From CAVYXZ01 sp965223835 (GTDB lineage Bacteria; Chloroflexota; Anaerolineae; Aggregatilineales; Phototrophicaceae), in contig CBDCXQ010000001.1 of NCBI GenBank assembly GCA_965223835.1, positions 248,001 to 312,000 on the forward strand: a stretch of DNA of 64,000 nucleotides. The letters run 5' to 3'. Numbering within the stretch: the first letter of the stretch is position 1; every line of letters begins with the position of its first letter. The position numbers and the translations under genes were made by a program. Under the pieces are notes generated by a model. That model ran no database searches and was not told the DNA's origin. It saw only the letters and a list, made by a program, of their open reading frames with translations. Shown here in pieces: positions 50,617 to 58,929 of the stretch.

Positions 50617-51015
50617 ATGCGAATTACAGTGTCCAGTATGTCTATCAGCGACTATGACCAGGCTTTAGCATTTTATACTGAGAAATTGGGATTTGTAAAA
50701 AAGCGGGATATTCCGCTGGGTGGTGGCGCCCGCTGGTTAACGGTCGTCTCACCCCAGAACCCCAATGGTGTCGAATTGGTGCTGGAGCCAAATGCCGACT
50801 ATCCAGCGATGAAGGCGCTTAAAGAAGCGCTTGTCAACGATGGCATCCCATTCACGATGTTCGAGGTGGATGATATTCAGGCCGAATATGAGCGGCTGAA
50901 AAAGCTCGGCGTGGCGTTTACGATGGAGCCGACTAACATGGGGACAACAACCATTGCCATATTGGACGATACCTGTGGCAACCTGATCCAGATTTATCAG
51001 ATGACTGGCGAGTAG
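50617..51015 (+). CDS. VOC (glyoxalase/bleomycin resistance-like) protein
   Basis: 132 residues with the paired beta-alpha-beta3 units of the VOC fold: SISDYDQALAFYTEKLGF, KKRDIPLGGGARWLTVV, FEVDDIQAEYERLKKLGV and TIAILDDTCGNLIQIYQM. Conserved acid residues that could bind metal occur in VELVLEP and NLIQIYQ. Family members modify or bind small molecules, including toxins and metabolites. It probably shares a transcript with the AraC-type gene before it, which could be its regulator. Confidence 0.88.
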   Translation: MRITVSSMSISDYDQALAFYTEKLGFVKKRDIPLGGGARWLTVVSPQNPNGVELVLEPNADYPAMKALKEALVNDGIPFTMFEVDDIQAEYERLKKLGVAFTMEPTNMGTTTIAILDDTCGNLIQIYQMTGE

Positions 51016-51040
51016 TACACCCAATCGAGAGCTATAAGCA

Positions 51041-51070
51041 GCGCCCTGGCAACGGGGCGTTTGTCTTTTA
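51041..51070 (+). terminator. Weak terminator after the VOC gene
   Basis: GCGCCC (51041-51046) can pair with GGGCGT (51055-51060) around TGGCAACG, with one G-U pair. TTTGTCTTTT follows. Confidence 0.5.
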
Positions 51071-51131
51071 TCTTTGTTTCAAAATCTATACCTGCTTCCC
51101 ATCAGCAATCACCTGTGTACAATATACCGCT

Positions 51132-52184
51132 ATGAACCCGAAGCGGATTGTCCTCATTTTGCCGTGCTGTATTGGCGATGTGCTAATGGCAACGGCAACG
51201 CTCCAGGCCCTGCGCCGGGGGTATCCTGATGCGCATATCACCTGGGCGGTGGGCAGTTGGTCACGGCAAGCGCTCGCTAACCATGATCTACTCGATGCGC
51301 TGCTGGATACCGGCCCGGCGGCGTTGCCCGTAAAAACGCCACTGGGGTTTATGCGCTTGGTGTGGCGACTTCGCGCTGGCAACTTTGACCTGGCGGTGTC
51401 CCTGGTGCGGTCGCCGCTGATGAGTCTGGCAGTACAGCTGGCGGGCATGCCGCAACGAGCTGGATTGGATAGTAATGGACGGGGCTTTGGGTATAACATC
51501 AAGGTGCCGGTTGATCCGCAAGTTGTGCGCCACGAAGCTGAAATTTACCTCGAAGTCGCCCGTGCGCTCGGTCTGGATGCGACGGATTGCCACGCCAACG
51601 TGCCGGTGGATGTTGCGCTCTGGCCGCCGCTGCGCGAACAACTTGAGGCGCAGGGCATTAACGCGCAGAATTATGTGGTGATCAATCCCGCTGGTGGGGA
51701 TAATCCCGGCATGACGATGGTGAGTAAACGCTGGCCGCCAGAGCATTTCGCCGTGTTGGCAGATGCCTTAGCAACATGTTGGCAGGCAGACATTGTGCTG
51801 GTCGGCGGTCCTGACGACGCGGTATTGATGAAAGCGGTCCAGTTGCAAATGAAGTCAGCGGCGGTTAGCTTTGCCGGTACGCTATCCTTTCCTGAGATCG
51901 CGTTATTGGCAACCAAAGCCCGCTGTTATGTCGGTAATGATACCGGCCTCACGCATCTCGCCGCTGCTGCCGGGGCACCGGTCGCCGCGATTTTTGGCCC
52001 CTCCGACCCGCAACGCTACGCGCCATACGCAGCGAACGCGCTCACACTCTGGAAACCAGCCCAACTCAATCAGGTGGGAGTCGTCGCTGGTACTCCGGCA
52101 AACTGGGATTGGGAACGGGATGGCATTGGCGTGGATGAGGCTACCCGACGCATCGTTGATTTCGTGTCGGTGCAAACGCGCTAA
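51132..52184 (+). CDS. Glycosyltransferase family 9 (heptosyltransferase-like)
   Basis: 350 residues. The family 9 fold begins RIVLILPCCIGDVLMATATL (acceptor side). The C-terminal half shows VVINPAGGDNPGM, KRWPPEHFAVLADAL, VLVGGPDD and CYVGNDTGLTHLAAAAGAP, AIFGPSDPQRYAP, the donor-binding motifs of ADP-heptose transferases. It transfers an activated heptose or hexose onto a polymer. The heptose cassette at 40.5-42.9 kb could supply the donor. The acceptor is unknown; a lipopolysaccharide core is unlikely if the cell is a monoderm. Confidence 0.88.
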   Translation: MNPKRIVLILPCCIGDVLMATATLQALRRGYPDAHITWAVGSWSRQALANHDLLDALLDTGPAALPVKTPLGFMRLVWRLRAGNFDLAVSLVRSPLMSLAVQLAGMPQRAGLDSNGRGFGYNIKVPVDPQVVRHEAEIYLEVARALGLDATDCHANVPVDVALWPPLREQLEAQGINAQNYVVINPAGGDNPGMTMVSKRWPPEHFAVLADALATCWQADIVLVGGPDDAVLMKAVQLQMKSAAVSFAGTLSFPEIALLATKARCYVGNDTGLTHLAAAAGAPVAAIFGPSDPQRYAPYAANALTLWKPAQLNQVGVVAGTPANWDWERDGIGVDEATRRIVDFVSVQTR

Positions 52185-52307
52185 CGAGCATGACATAACA
52201 AAATTTCAACTAATTGTTCAGATTTTTGTGAGATTTGTGTAACCGGAGCGTAAGTTTTGCGCGGCATTCTCCTGGTATCGAATACATTTTCACAAGGAGA
52301 ATTTGTC

Positions 52308-52733
52308 ATGCGTAAAATTGTTGCGATTGTTCTGCTCTTGGTGTTTGTTGTTAGCCTCAGCGTGCCAGTTTCCGCTCAGGATGATATGATGATCGTCTGC
52401 GATTCCACGCTGATGACGGTGGTCCTCGTCGCTGAATATCAGTTCGGCTTTCAGTCCATGTACGATCTCAGCACCTTTGAAAAAGGTCAGCTTGCGCCCC
52501 TTTTCGAGTCCATGATGGATATGATGATGGACGAGGAAATGATGGAGGAAGAGGGTGAGATGATGGAAGAAGAAATGATGGAAGAGGGTGAGATGATGGA
52601 CGATATGATGATGCTCGCGCCGGGTGACGTGGCCGACGAACCCACCGAATGTACCGACCTGCGGGCGGAAGTCGAATCCTTCCTATACGATACCCTCAGC
52701 GCGGACCTCATGATGGGCGACGACTCGATGTAA
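52308..52733 (+). CDS. Secreted Met-rich acidic protein upstream of the cox operon
   Basis: 141 residues. Residues 1-24 are a signal peptide (MRKIVAIVLLLVFVVSLSVP, cut near VSAQ). Residues 69-102 contain 16 Met in 34 positions with only Glu, Asp, Gly and Ser between (for example MMDMMMDEEMMEEE). Two Cys, at 31 and 115, flank this part. The DNA of the Met-rich part is made of near-direct repeats, so it could vary in length between strains. Clustered Met with acidic residues can bind Cu(I), and the copper-containing oxidase operon follows, but neither a copper role nor a family is established. ATG 52308 has AAGGAG upstream. Confidence 0.7.
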   Translation: MRKIVAIVLLLVFVVSLSVPVSAQDDMMIVCDSTLMTVVLVAEYQFGFQSMYDLSTFEKGQLAPLFESMMDMMMDEEMMEEEGEMMEEEMMEEGEMMDDMMMLAPGDVADEPTECTDLRAEVESFLYDTLSADLMMGDDSM

Positions 52734-52755
52734 GTCGTCTATTCCAGCAACAATC

Positions 52756-52791
52756 AAAGCCGGGGCCAATGGCGTCTCGGCTTTTTGTTTT
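52756..52791 (+). terminator. Rho-independent terminator of the Met-rich protein gene
   Basis: AAAGCCG (52756-52762) pairs with CGGCTTT (52778-52784) around a 15-base loop. TTTTTGTTTTG overlaps and follows. Confidence 0.8.
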
Positions 52792-52849
52792 GTATAGCAG
52801 CCGTGCGATCAGGTTTCAAATCAGTTTTGCGTTTACCGTTCTTTACGCG

Positions 52850-52878
52850 TTGAAGCCCGACCATAAACGCGCTATAGT
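52850..52878 (+). promoter_or_regulatory. Sigma70-type promoter of the caa3 oxidase operon
   Basis: TTGAAG (52850-52855) and TATAGT (52873-52878) are separated by exactly 17 bases. It lies just past the terminator and upstream of coxB, so it would drive the operon independently of the Met-rich protein gene. Confidence 0.65.
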
Positions 52879-53050
52879 GGGGCAAATTTTATTTTGCGAA
52901 AAGGGGCGAACTTGTGTAAAATAGAACAATCTTTACCTGCTGTTGGTGTGGCAGCCTCGTTACGGACAGCATATGTGGTATGATCGCGCCGCGATTCATC
53001 CTGATATTTAAAGATGTCAAGCATTTGAGCAAAAGAGATGATGCCCTACT

Positions 53051-54199
53051 ATGAATGTTGATAATAGCAACGCCCCAAACAGTATTCCGGTCATCTGGAT
53101 TGTGGCCGTGTTTCTTCTGTTGGTCATTGGCGGGTTGATTATTGCCCAGACGACTCCGATCGTGTTACCGCCCCAGGGTTCTGCCGAATCGTTACAGATC
53201 GATAATCTGTTTAAGGTCATGCTGGCAATCGGTGGTGCGATCTTTTTGCTGGTGCAGGGGGCGATTATCTTCTCGATTGTGCGTTTCCGGGCCGAACCCG
53301 GCGACGAGACTGATGGCGCACCGATGCATGGTAATGCCACGCTGGAATTTGTGTGGACGGCGATTCCGGCAGTGATTGTGTTAATCCTCAGCATCCTGAG
53401 CTTTCAGGTTTGGGTGAGCATTACGGCGGCTAAAGATGATGAGATGGTGGTGCAGGCCACCGGGGCACGCTTTAACTGGTCGTTTGCCTATGAAGTGCCG
53501 GAACAAGATGATTTGCTGGTGAACTCGCGCGTTTTGCACACGTATGTCGGCCAACCGGTCAAGATGGAAATGGTGACTGCCGATGTAAATCATGCTTTTT
53601 ATATTCCAGCGATGCGTATCAAACAGGATCTGCTGCCGGGCCGCACGACAGAAGTCCGATTTACCCCCACACTGGCGGGCGAATATCCGGTATTGTGTGC
53701 TGAACTGTGTGGCAGTGGGCATGGCGATATGCGGGCGCTGATCGTGGTGCATCCCGACGAGGAAACCTATCTAACCTGGTTTAGCCCGGAAGCCCAAAAT
53801 GTGATTAACCCGCCTGAAGACCCGGCCTTGCTCGGTCGTCAGGTGCTGGAAAGCAACGTTTATCCCTGTTCGGGTTGCCATGTGTTGGATGATTTGGGTT
53901 GGGCAGGTGTCACTGGCCCCAATCTAAATGGTATTGGCGACCGGGCGGCGACCCGCGTGGCGGGACAAACGGCTGAGGAATATCTGAGCAATTCACTCTA
54001 TCATCCGGCAGATTATCTGGTGCCGGGTTTTGGCGCACTCATGCCGCAATTCCAACCGGACGATGAATCGAATATCGGCACCTATATGCCCCAAAGAGAA
54101 AACCAGGCGATTGTCGCCTACCTGTGTAATCAGACCAGTACTGGCGATTCCGCCTGTGATCTGGAGAATCTGGCAACAATTACAGTTGGTTCAAACTAG
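53051..54199 (+). CDS. coxB: Cytochrome c oxidase subunit II with fused cytochrome c
   Basis: 382 residues. Two membrane spans (IPVIWIVAVFLLLVIGGLII and LAIGGAIFLLVQGAIIFSIV, plus a further span near 105-125) precede the CuA domain. CuA ligands are in VNHAFYIPAM and CAELCGSGHGDM. A C-terminal cytochrome c domain (about 270-382) has the heme motif CSGCH and a likely axial Met in ALMPQF. This makes it a caa3-type subunit II, which receives electrons outside the membrane. It begins the operon; coxA follows 15 nt later. ATG 53051 is at the end of a long leader. Confidence 0.95.
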   Translation: MNVDNSNAPNSIPVIWIVAVFLLLVIGGLIIAQTTPIVLPPQGSAESLQIDNLFKVMLAIGGAIFLLVQGAIIFSIVRFRAEPGDETDGAPMHGNATLEFVWTAIPAVIVLILSILSFQVWVSITAAKDDEMVVQATGARFNWSFAYEVPEQDDLLVNSRVLHTYVGQPVKMEMVTADVNHAFYIPAMRIKQDLLPGRTTEVRFTPTLAGEYPVLCAELCGSGHGDMRALIVVHPDEETYLTWFSPEAQNVINPPEDPALLGRQVLESNVYPCSGCHVLDDLGWAGVTGPNLNGIGDRAATRVAGQTAEEYLSNSLYHPADYLVPGFGALMPQFQPDDESNIGTYMPQRENQAIVAYLCNQTSTGDSACDLENLATITVGSN

Positions 54200-54214
54200 C
54201 GAGGTAACTCACGC

Positions 54215-55915
54215 ATGGCAAGTGTAACCGCTCCATTGGGGGGCGCTCGGTCCATTCCCGCCCCGCCCCTCCGCATTAGCGACTATCTGCGCTGGAGTCT
54301 TGACCACAAGATTATCGGCGTGCAGTATATGGTCACGTCGCTGTTCTTCTTTATCATCGGCGGCGCGCTGGCGATGCTGATTCGTTGGGAATTGCTGACG
54401 CCGAACCTGGACGTGATGTCGAGCGGCACTGAGTACAACTCGATCATGACCATGCACGGCAGCGTCATGATCTTCCTGTGGATTATCCCGATGATGGCCG
54501 GGTTTGGTAACTACCTGGTGCCCTTAATGCTCGGTGCAAAGGATATGGCCTTTCCCTGGGTGAATGCGTTTGCTTTCTGGTTGATCCCACCTGCGGGGGT
54601 ACTGTTGCTGGCAGGTTGGCTGGTGGGTCCGCCTGAAGCCGGATGGACTTCGTACCCGCCCTTAAGCACGCTATTCAGCCCCGATGGTCAAACCCTGTGG
54701 GCCATGGCCCTGCATTTGCTGGGTATCTCGTCCATTCTCGGTGCGATCAACTTTATTGTCACCATTCGCAACATGCGGCCCGAAGGCATGGGGTACTGGC
54801 AGATGCCGTTGTTTGTGTGGGCGGTGCTGGCAACCTCGATTATTCAGGTATTGGCGACGCCTTTCCTGACCGGCGGCCTGACCTTGCTGATTTTGGACCG
54901 CGTGGCCGGAACCAGTTTCTTTGATCCGACCAATGGGGGGGATGTGCTGCTGTGGCAAAATGTCTTCTGGTTTTACAGTCACCCGGCGGTCTATATCATG
55001 ATCCTGCCGGGCTTCGGCATGGTCTCAGAAATCCTATCGGTTCATGCCCGTAAGCCGGTGTTCGGCTATCGGGCGATTGCGCTTTCAAGTATGGCGATTG
55101 CCATCGTCGGCTTCACGGTCTGGGCACATCACATGTTCACCAGCCTGCAACCGGAACTGCGCATTCCGTTCATGATTACATCCATGATTATCGCTGTACC
55201 GACGGGAATCAAGATCTTTAGCTGGTTGGGTACGTTGTGGGGTGGCAAGTTACATTTTACGACTGCTATGATGTTCAGCATTGGGTTCCTGTCGATGTTC
55301 GTCATCGGTGGCATCGGCGGCGTCATGCTCGGTTCTGTCCCGGTCGATATTCATTTGCATGACACTTATTTTGTCGTCAGCCATTTCCATTTTGTGCTGT
55401 ATGGTGGCAGCGTGTTCCTGATCTTTGCCGGGATTTATCACTGGTTCCCCAAAGTCACCGGGCGCAAACTCAACGAACGCCTGGGGCGGTTTCACTTCTG
55501 GGCCACTTACTTTGGCTTCTTCTTCACCTTCTTCCCGCAGCATATCGCCGGGTTGCAAGGGATGCCGCGCCGCATTGCGACTTATCTGCCGGAATACACG
55601 GACATCAACCGGCTCATCAGCTTTGCCAGTTTTATCCTGGGAATCGCGACGTTTATCTTGCTGTACAACATGGTTGCGAGTCTCCTGTCTGGCGAACGTG
55701 TGGGGGGCAATCCCTGGCGGGCATTGACATTAGAATGGGCAACGACTTCACCGCCGCCGGCCTACAACTTCATCGGCGATCCCGTGCCATTCGAAGATCC
55801 GTATGGCTATGGTAGCGCAGAGGCTGGTGCTTACATTGAGGCGCTCAATAAACGCTTCCCGCCGCCAGCACCACAGATGCCGGTTGCCGCGCCACAGCCT
55901 GAAGGGGCGGATTAG
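54215..55915 (+). CDS. coxA: Cytochrome c oxidase subunit I (A2-type)
   Basis: 566 residues with about 12-13 membrane spans. Heme and CuB ligands lie in IMTMHGSVMIF, YSHPAVYIMILPGFG, WAHHMFTSL and HDTYFVVSHFHFVL. In helix VI the sequence is YSHPAVY. The usual proton-channel Glu of HPEVY is Ala, and a Tyr-Ser pair precedes it: the signature of the A2 subgroup of heme-copper oxidases (as in Thermus and Rhodothermus caa3). It reduces O2 to water and pumps protons. It lies 15 nt after coxB. Confidence 0.96.
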   Translation: MASVTAPLGGARSIPAPPLRISDYLRWSLDHKIIGVQYMVTSLFFFIIGGALAMLIRWELLTPNLDVMSSGTEYNSIMTMHGSVMIFLWIIPMMAGFGNYLVPLMLGAKDMAFPWVNAFAFWLIPPAGVLLLAGWLVGPPEAGWTSYPPLSTLFSPDGQTLWAMALHLLGISSILGAINFIVTIRNMRPEGMGYWQMPLFVWAVLATSIIQVLATPFLTGGLTLLILDRVAGTSFFDPTNGGDVLLWQNVFWFYSHPAVYIMILPGFGMVSEILSVHARKPVFGYRAIALSSMAIAIVGFTVWAHHMFTSLQPELRIPFMITSMIIAVPTGIKIFSWLGTLWGGKLHFTTAMMFSIGFLSMFVIGGIGGVMLGSVPVDIHLHDTYFVVSHFHFVLYGGSVFLIFAGIYHWFPKVTGRKLNERLGRFHFWATYFGFFFTFFPQHIAGLQGMPRRIATYLPEYTDINRLISFASFILGIATFILLYNMVASLLSGERVGGNPWRALTLEWATTSPPPAYNFIGDPVPFEDPYGYGSAEAGAYIEALNKRFPPPAPQMPVAAPQPEGAD

Positions 55916-55929
55916 ATTATTACGGTTCA

Positions 55930-55965
55930 CAACGGACGTACACGTGGGTGCGTCCCTACACAATC
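55930..55965. repeat. Palindromic intergenic element after coxA
   Basis: GGACG (55934-55938) and CGTCC (55951-55955) enclose further CAC/GTG pairing, followed by CTACA. The core GGACGTACACGTGGGTGCGT looks like a dispersed palindromic repeat rather than a normal terminator, as no T tract follows. Confidence 0.35.
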
Positions 55966-55986
55966 TAACGGATAAACTCTTTAACC

Positions 55987-56565
55987 ATGCAACGTGATTT
56001 ATTGGAACAAGGCCTGAGCCGCGAAGAAATTCAACAACTGCGCAACAAACGCGCCGGGTTGACCATCTTTCAGATCTCCTGGATTCTGGTGTTTATTTGT
56101 ATGGTGATTGTGAACTGGCAATTGCGCTGGAGCCAGGCATCCTGGCCGCCGCCGGGGGTCGAGCAACCCGCGCCGCTCTTGCCAACGCTGGCAACCGGTT
56201 TGTTGCTGGTGAGTGCGGTACTGGCCCGCAACGCCAGCCGTGCCATCAAACACGATGAGACGGATCGTTTTCTGACGCTATGGCCGGTGGTAATTGGGTT
56301 GGGTGCCAGCTTCGTCGCCATTATGGCTTATGAGTGGTTGCGTATTCCGTACAGCGGCATCTACAGTGATGTTTTTCGGATGATGACCGCCTTTCATAGT
56401 ATTCATGCCCTGACGATTGTTGTATTTATGGGTATGATTTACCGGGGAGCACGGGCTGGCCGTTTTGGCTCGACGAATTTTTGGTCAGTGGAAGGTGCTA
56501 CTGCGTTATGGTATTTTGTGATTGTTGCGTGGATCTTATTTTACGTGGTTCTCTACTTGATTTGA
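55987..56565 (+). CDS. Subunit III-like protein of the oxidase, short form
   Basis: 192 residues with five hydrophobic segments: ISWILVFICMVIVNWQLRW, TLATGLLLVSAVLARNASR, WPVVIGLGASFVAIMAYEW, HSIHALTIVVFMGMIYRGAR and LWYFVIVAWILFYVVLYLI. The last two, with the conserved H-x2-H (HSIHAL) and TALWYFVIVAWIL, match heme-copper oxidase subunit III. It carries a coiled N-terminus (LEQGLSREEIQQLRN). A second, more typical subunit III follows later in the operon, so this one may be a paralogue with a different role. Confidence 0.75.
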   Translation: MQRDLLEQGLSREEIQQLRNKRAGLTIFQISWILVFICMVIVNWQLRWSQASWPPPGVEQPAPLLPTLATGLLLVSAVLARNASRAIKHDETDRFLTLWPVVIGLGASFVAIMAYEWLRIPYSGIYSDVFRMMTAFHSIHALTIVVFMGMIYRGARAGRFGSTNFWSVEGATALWYFVIVAWILFYVVLYLI

Positions 56566-56593
56566 CACCTCGGATGGGGGAGGGATTTCGTCT

Positions 56594-57835
56594 ATGCGAC
56601 CAGGATTAAGCCGTGCCGTGCCGTTGGGCATTCTGGGCTTTTTAGTGGGGATGATACTGCTCTTTGTGCTGCGCACGCTGCAAAGTCTGCAACCGGCGAT
56701 GGACCCGCAACTAGCGATCGTGCTGGGGACTGCATTCGCCGCCGGTTTCTTTATTTATGGGATGGGCGCGTTTGACCCACAGATGAACACCCACGCGCAT
56801 GAACCTGAAGGGGGCGAAGAAGCGGCCATTCAGGCACTCACGGTTGTGGACGCTGAAGCAGCTGACGATGAGGAAGAGAAAGAAGCGGCACCGGGCAAAA
56901 TTCTGGGCGGCTACCTGTGGTTAGCCAGTACATTGATGCTGGGGTTACTTATTATCCTGGTGGTTTTTGCCCTGCTCCCGGAAGGCCCATCGCTGCGGAT
57001 CGCCCATGAAGCGGAAGCGGATTTCCTGGCGGTTGGGTTTGTACAACTTGACCTGTTTGGTGAGACTTATTTTGTCAGCCAGTTGACGCTGTTGATCGGG
57101 TTTGTCATCTTTATGTTTGTCTCGCTGGCGGCTTTTGCCGGGGGCATCGGCCTGTTGTTGTTCTTCCTGAATAATGGCGTCACAATTGTCCAGGATGTTG
57201 AGCATACCCCGTTGCAAGCCGAACCCTTAGAAGCGGCAGCGGCTGCGCCGAATCTTGTGCGCTGGGCGGTGACGGCTGTGGCGGCTGTCATTGGCTTTGC
57301 CCTGGTGGACGTTCTGCTGGGTGCGCCGATCACAGCGGAGTTTTCAACCTTCTCCTTCTTCCTGGCCGCTGCGAGTGTATTTACCCTGTTATTGATTGCT
57401 GCGGGCTACTTCATTCGGTTTGTGGCCGCACAGACCAGTTGGGCCTGGCTGGTCCGGGCAGTTCTCATTCTGGTCGGTGTCCATGTGCTGGTTGGTGGGG
57501 TTGGTTTTGTGGTGATCTGGCTAATGCTGGCCCCCCTGTCGCTGGTGGCCGCCGCCATTTTCAGTCTGGTGGCGCTGGGTGTGCTGTTGCTGATGCGCAG
57601 CCCGGTCGGGATCGCTTACACGATTATTGCCGGGATCCTCATGCCAGCATTCTACTTCGTACTGATTGGTCTGGTTGTGGCTTTTGACCCACCCCTGTTA
57701 TTTATCATTTCGGCCAGTAACGCGCTGCTGGTGGCTGCGTTGATCCTGCGCCCCAAATTCCTGACTCACTGGGTTGGCTATGGGGCGTCCTGGACCGCCA
57801 AACAGTTACGGCGCTTACCCAATGCGCTTCAATAA
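56594..57835 (+). CDS. Large membrane protein of unknown function in the cox operon
   Basis: 413 residues with about ten membrane spans, such as LGILGFLVGMILLFVLRTL, LWLASTLMLGLLIILVVFAL and WLVRAVLILVGVHVLVGGVG. An acidic cytosolic or periplasmic loop near 70-105 (DAEAADDEEEKEAA) is notable. I do not recognise a family and see no heme or copper ligand pattern. Its position between two subunit-III-like genes, 28 nt after one and 18 nt before the other, suggests a role in the oxidase complex or its assembly. Confidence 0.7.
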   Translation: MRPGLSRAVPLGILGFLVGMILLFVLRTLQSLQPAMDPQLAIVLGTAFAAGFFIYGMGAFDPQMNTHAHEPEGGEEAAIQALTVVDAEAADDEEEKEAAPGKILGGYLWLASTLMLGLLIILVVFALLPEGPSLRIAHEAEADFLAVGFVQLDLFGETYFVSQLTLLIGFVIFMFVSLAAFAGGIGLLLFFLNNGVTIVQDVEHTPLQAEPLEAAAAAPNLVRWAVTAVAAVIGFALVDVLLGAPITAEFSTFSFFLAAASVFTLLLIAAGYFIRFVAAQTSWAWLVRAVLILVGVHVLVGGVGFVVIWLMLAPLSLVAAAIFSLVALGVLLLMRSPVGIAYTIIAGILMPAFYFVLIGLVVAFDPPLLFIISASNALLVAALILRPKFLTHWVGYGASWTAKQLRRLPNALQ

Positions 57836-57853
57836 GTCGGAGGAGTAATTCGC

Positions 57854-58474
57854 ATGAGTGACATGACGATTGAATCAGGCACTGCGCATCACGATGCCGA
57901 TCATCACAGTGCTGTGCCATCGGCCCACGAAATTGACAACTCGAAGCTGGCGATGTGGCTTTATCTGGCTTCGGAGGTCGTGATTTTCGGGACACTGCTG
58001 GCGGTCTATATGGTCTTCCGCGTCAATAATCCCGAAGTTGTCGCGGCTATTCAGGAAGAACTGGGCATTATCCTGGTGAGCATCAACACCTTCATCCTGT
58101 TGGCAAGCAGTTGGGCAATGGTCATGGGCCTGCGGGAAGCGCAGAAAAATAATCCCGATGGGCTGGTGCGCTGGATTGGTCTAACGGCGGTGTTGGGCGC
58201 GATTTTCGTCGGATTGCAGGCTTATGAATACACCGAACTGGGGCATGCCGGTATTAATATGGCGTCGGAATATGGCATGCGTTTCTATGCACCGACCGCC
58301 TTTCATGGTGCCCATGTGATCGTCGGTGTGTTGTGGGCTTTGCGCATCGTCAATCGCGGACGCCAGGGCATTTACAACGCGCAGAATTATCTGGCGGTTG
58401 AGATTTTTGGCCTGTACTGGCACTTTGTCGATGTGGTCTGGCTGTTCCTGTTTACGATCATTTACCTGATTTAG
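57854..58474 (+). CDS. ctaE: Cytochrome c oxidase subunit III
   Basis: 206 residues with five spans. MWLYLASEVVIFGTLLAVYM, GLQAYEYTELGHAGINM, FHGAHVIVGVLWALRIV and FGLYWHFVDVVWLFLFTIIY are the standard subunit III motifs, including the conserved Glu in ASE and the YWHFVDVVW block. It stabilises subunit I and oxygen supply. The gene follows the unknown membrane protein and precedes the subunit IV gene by 13 nt. Confidence 0.92.
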   Translation: MSDMTIESGTAHHDADHHSAVPSAHEIDNSKLAMWLYLASEVVIFGTLLAVYMVFRVNNPEVVAAIQEELGIILVSINTFILLASSWAMVMGLREAQKNNPDGLVRWIGLTAVLGAIFVGLQAYEYTELGHAGINMASEYGMRFYAPTAFHGAHVIVGVLWALRIVNRGRQGIYNAQNYLAVEIFGLYWHFVDVVWLFLFTIIYLI

Positions 58475-58487
58475 AGGTCTGAACCCT

Positions 58488-58928
58488 ATGGCTGACGAAA
58501 CGCAAGCAACAACCGAAACGAGTGCGCCAGCAGCGGAAGCCGTGAGCGATCTACGGCGGCCAATGGTCGAAGCCGCCGCCGCTGAAGCGCATGATGATGA
58601 CGTCCATGATGCGCACGCAGACATGCTCAGTGATACCACGACTGTCATGGGCCGGGAAATCACCGTACCCGGCGGCATCTATACTGTCGTCTTTGGCTTT
58701 TTGGCTGCGGCGACCGTCATTGAGATTTTGGTTGGTTTTTTGCCCGGTGGCTGGTTTCTGATTCTGCTGCTGCTGGCGATTGCGACCATCAAGGCGATTC
58801 TGGTAGTGGCCTATTATATGCATCTGCGCACCGATACCCGGTTGTTTACCTACATCCTGCTGGCACCGCTGGGCATTGCGGCAATTGCGGCCCTGTATCT
58901 GATGGCTGTGCCGCCAACAGGCTACTGA
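58488..58928 (+). CDS. Cytochrome c oxidase subunit IV family protein
   Basis: 146 residues. A polar, acidic N-terminal region (1-60) is followed by three membrane spans: IYTVVFGFLAAATVIEILVG, WFLILLLLAIATIKAILVVA and LFTYILLAPLGIAAIAALYL. YYMHLRTDTRLF between them is the hallmark of bacterial subunit IV (CtaF/CoxD). It is the last gene of the oxidase core. The SDR gene starts after one base (58930), so it is likely in the same transcript. Confidence 0.9.
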   Translation: MADETQATTETSAPAAEAVSDLRRPMVEAAAAEAHDDDVHDAHADMLSDTTTVMGREITVPGGIYTVVFGFLAAATVIEILVGFLPGGWFLILLLLAIATIKAILVVAYYMHLRTDTRLFTYILLAPLGIAAIAALYLMAVPPTGY

Positions 58929-58929
58929 T

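Larger units (their letters stand above)
52734..53050. other. Intergenic region with terminator and cox promoter
   Basis: 317 bases without a gene. The left end holds the terminator of the Met-rich protein gene and the centre a good sigma70-type promoter, leaving a leader of about 165 nt before coxB. No further structured element is clear. Confidence 0.6.
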
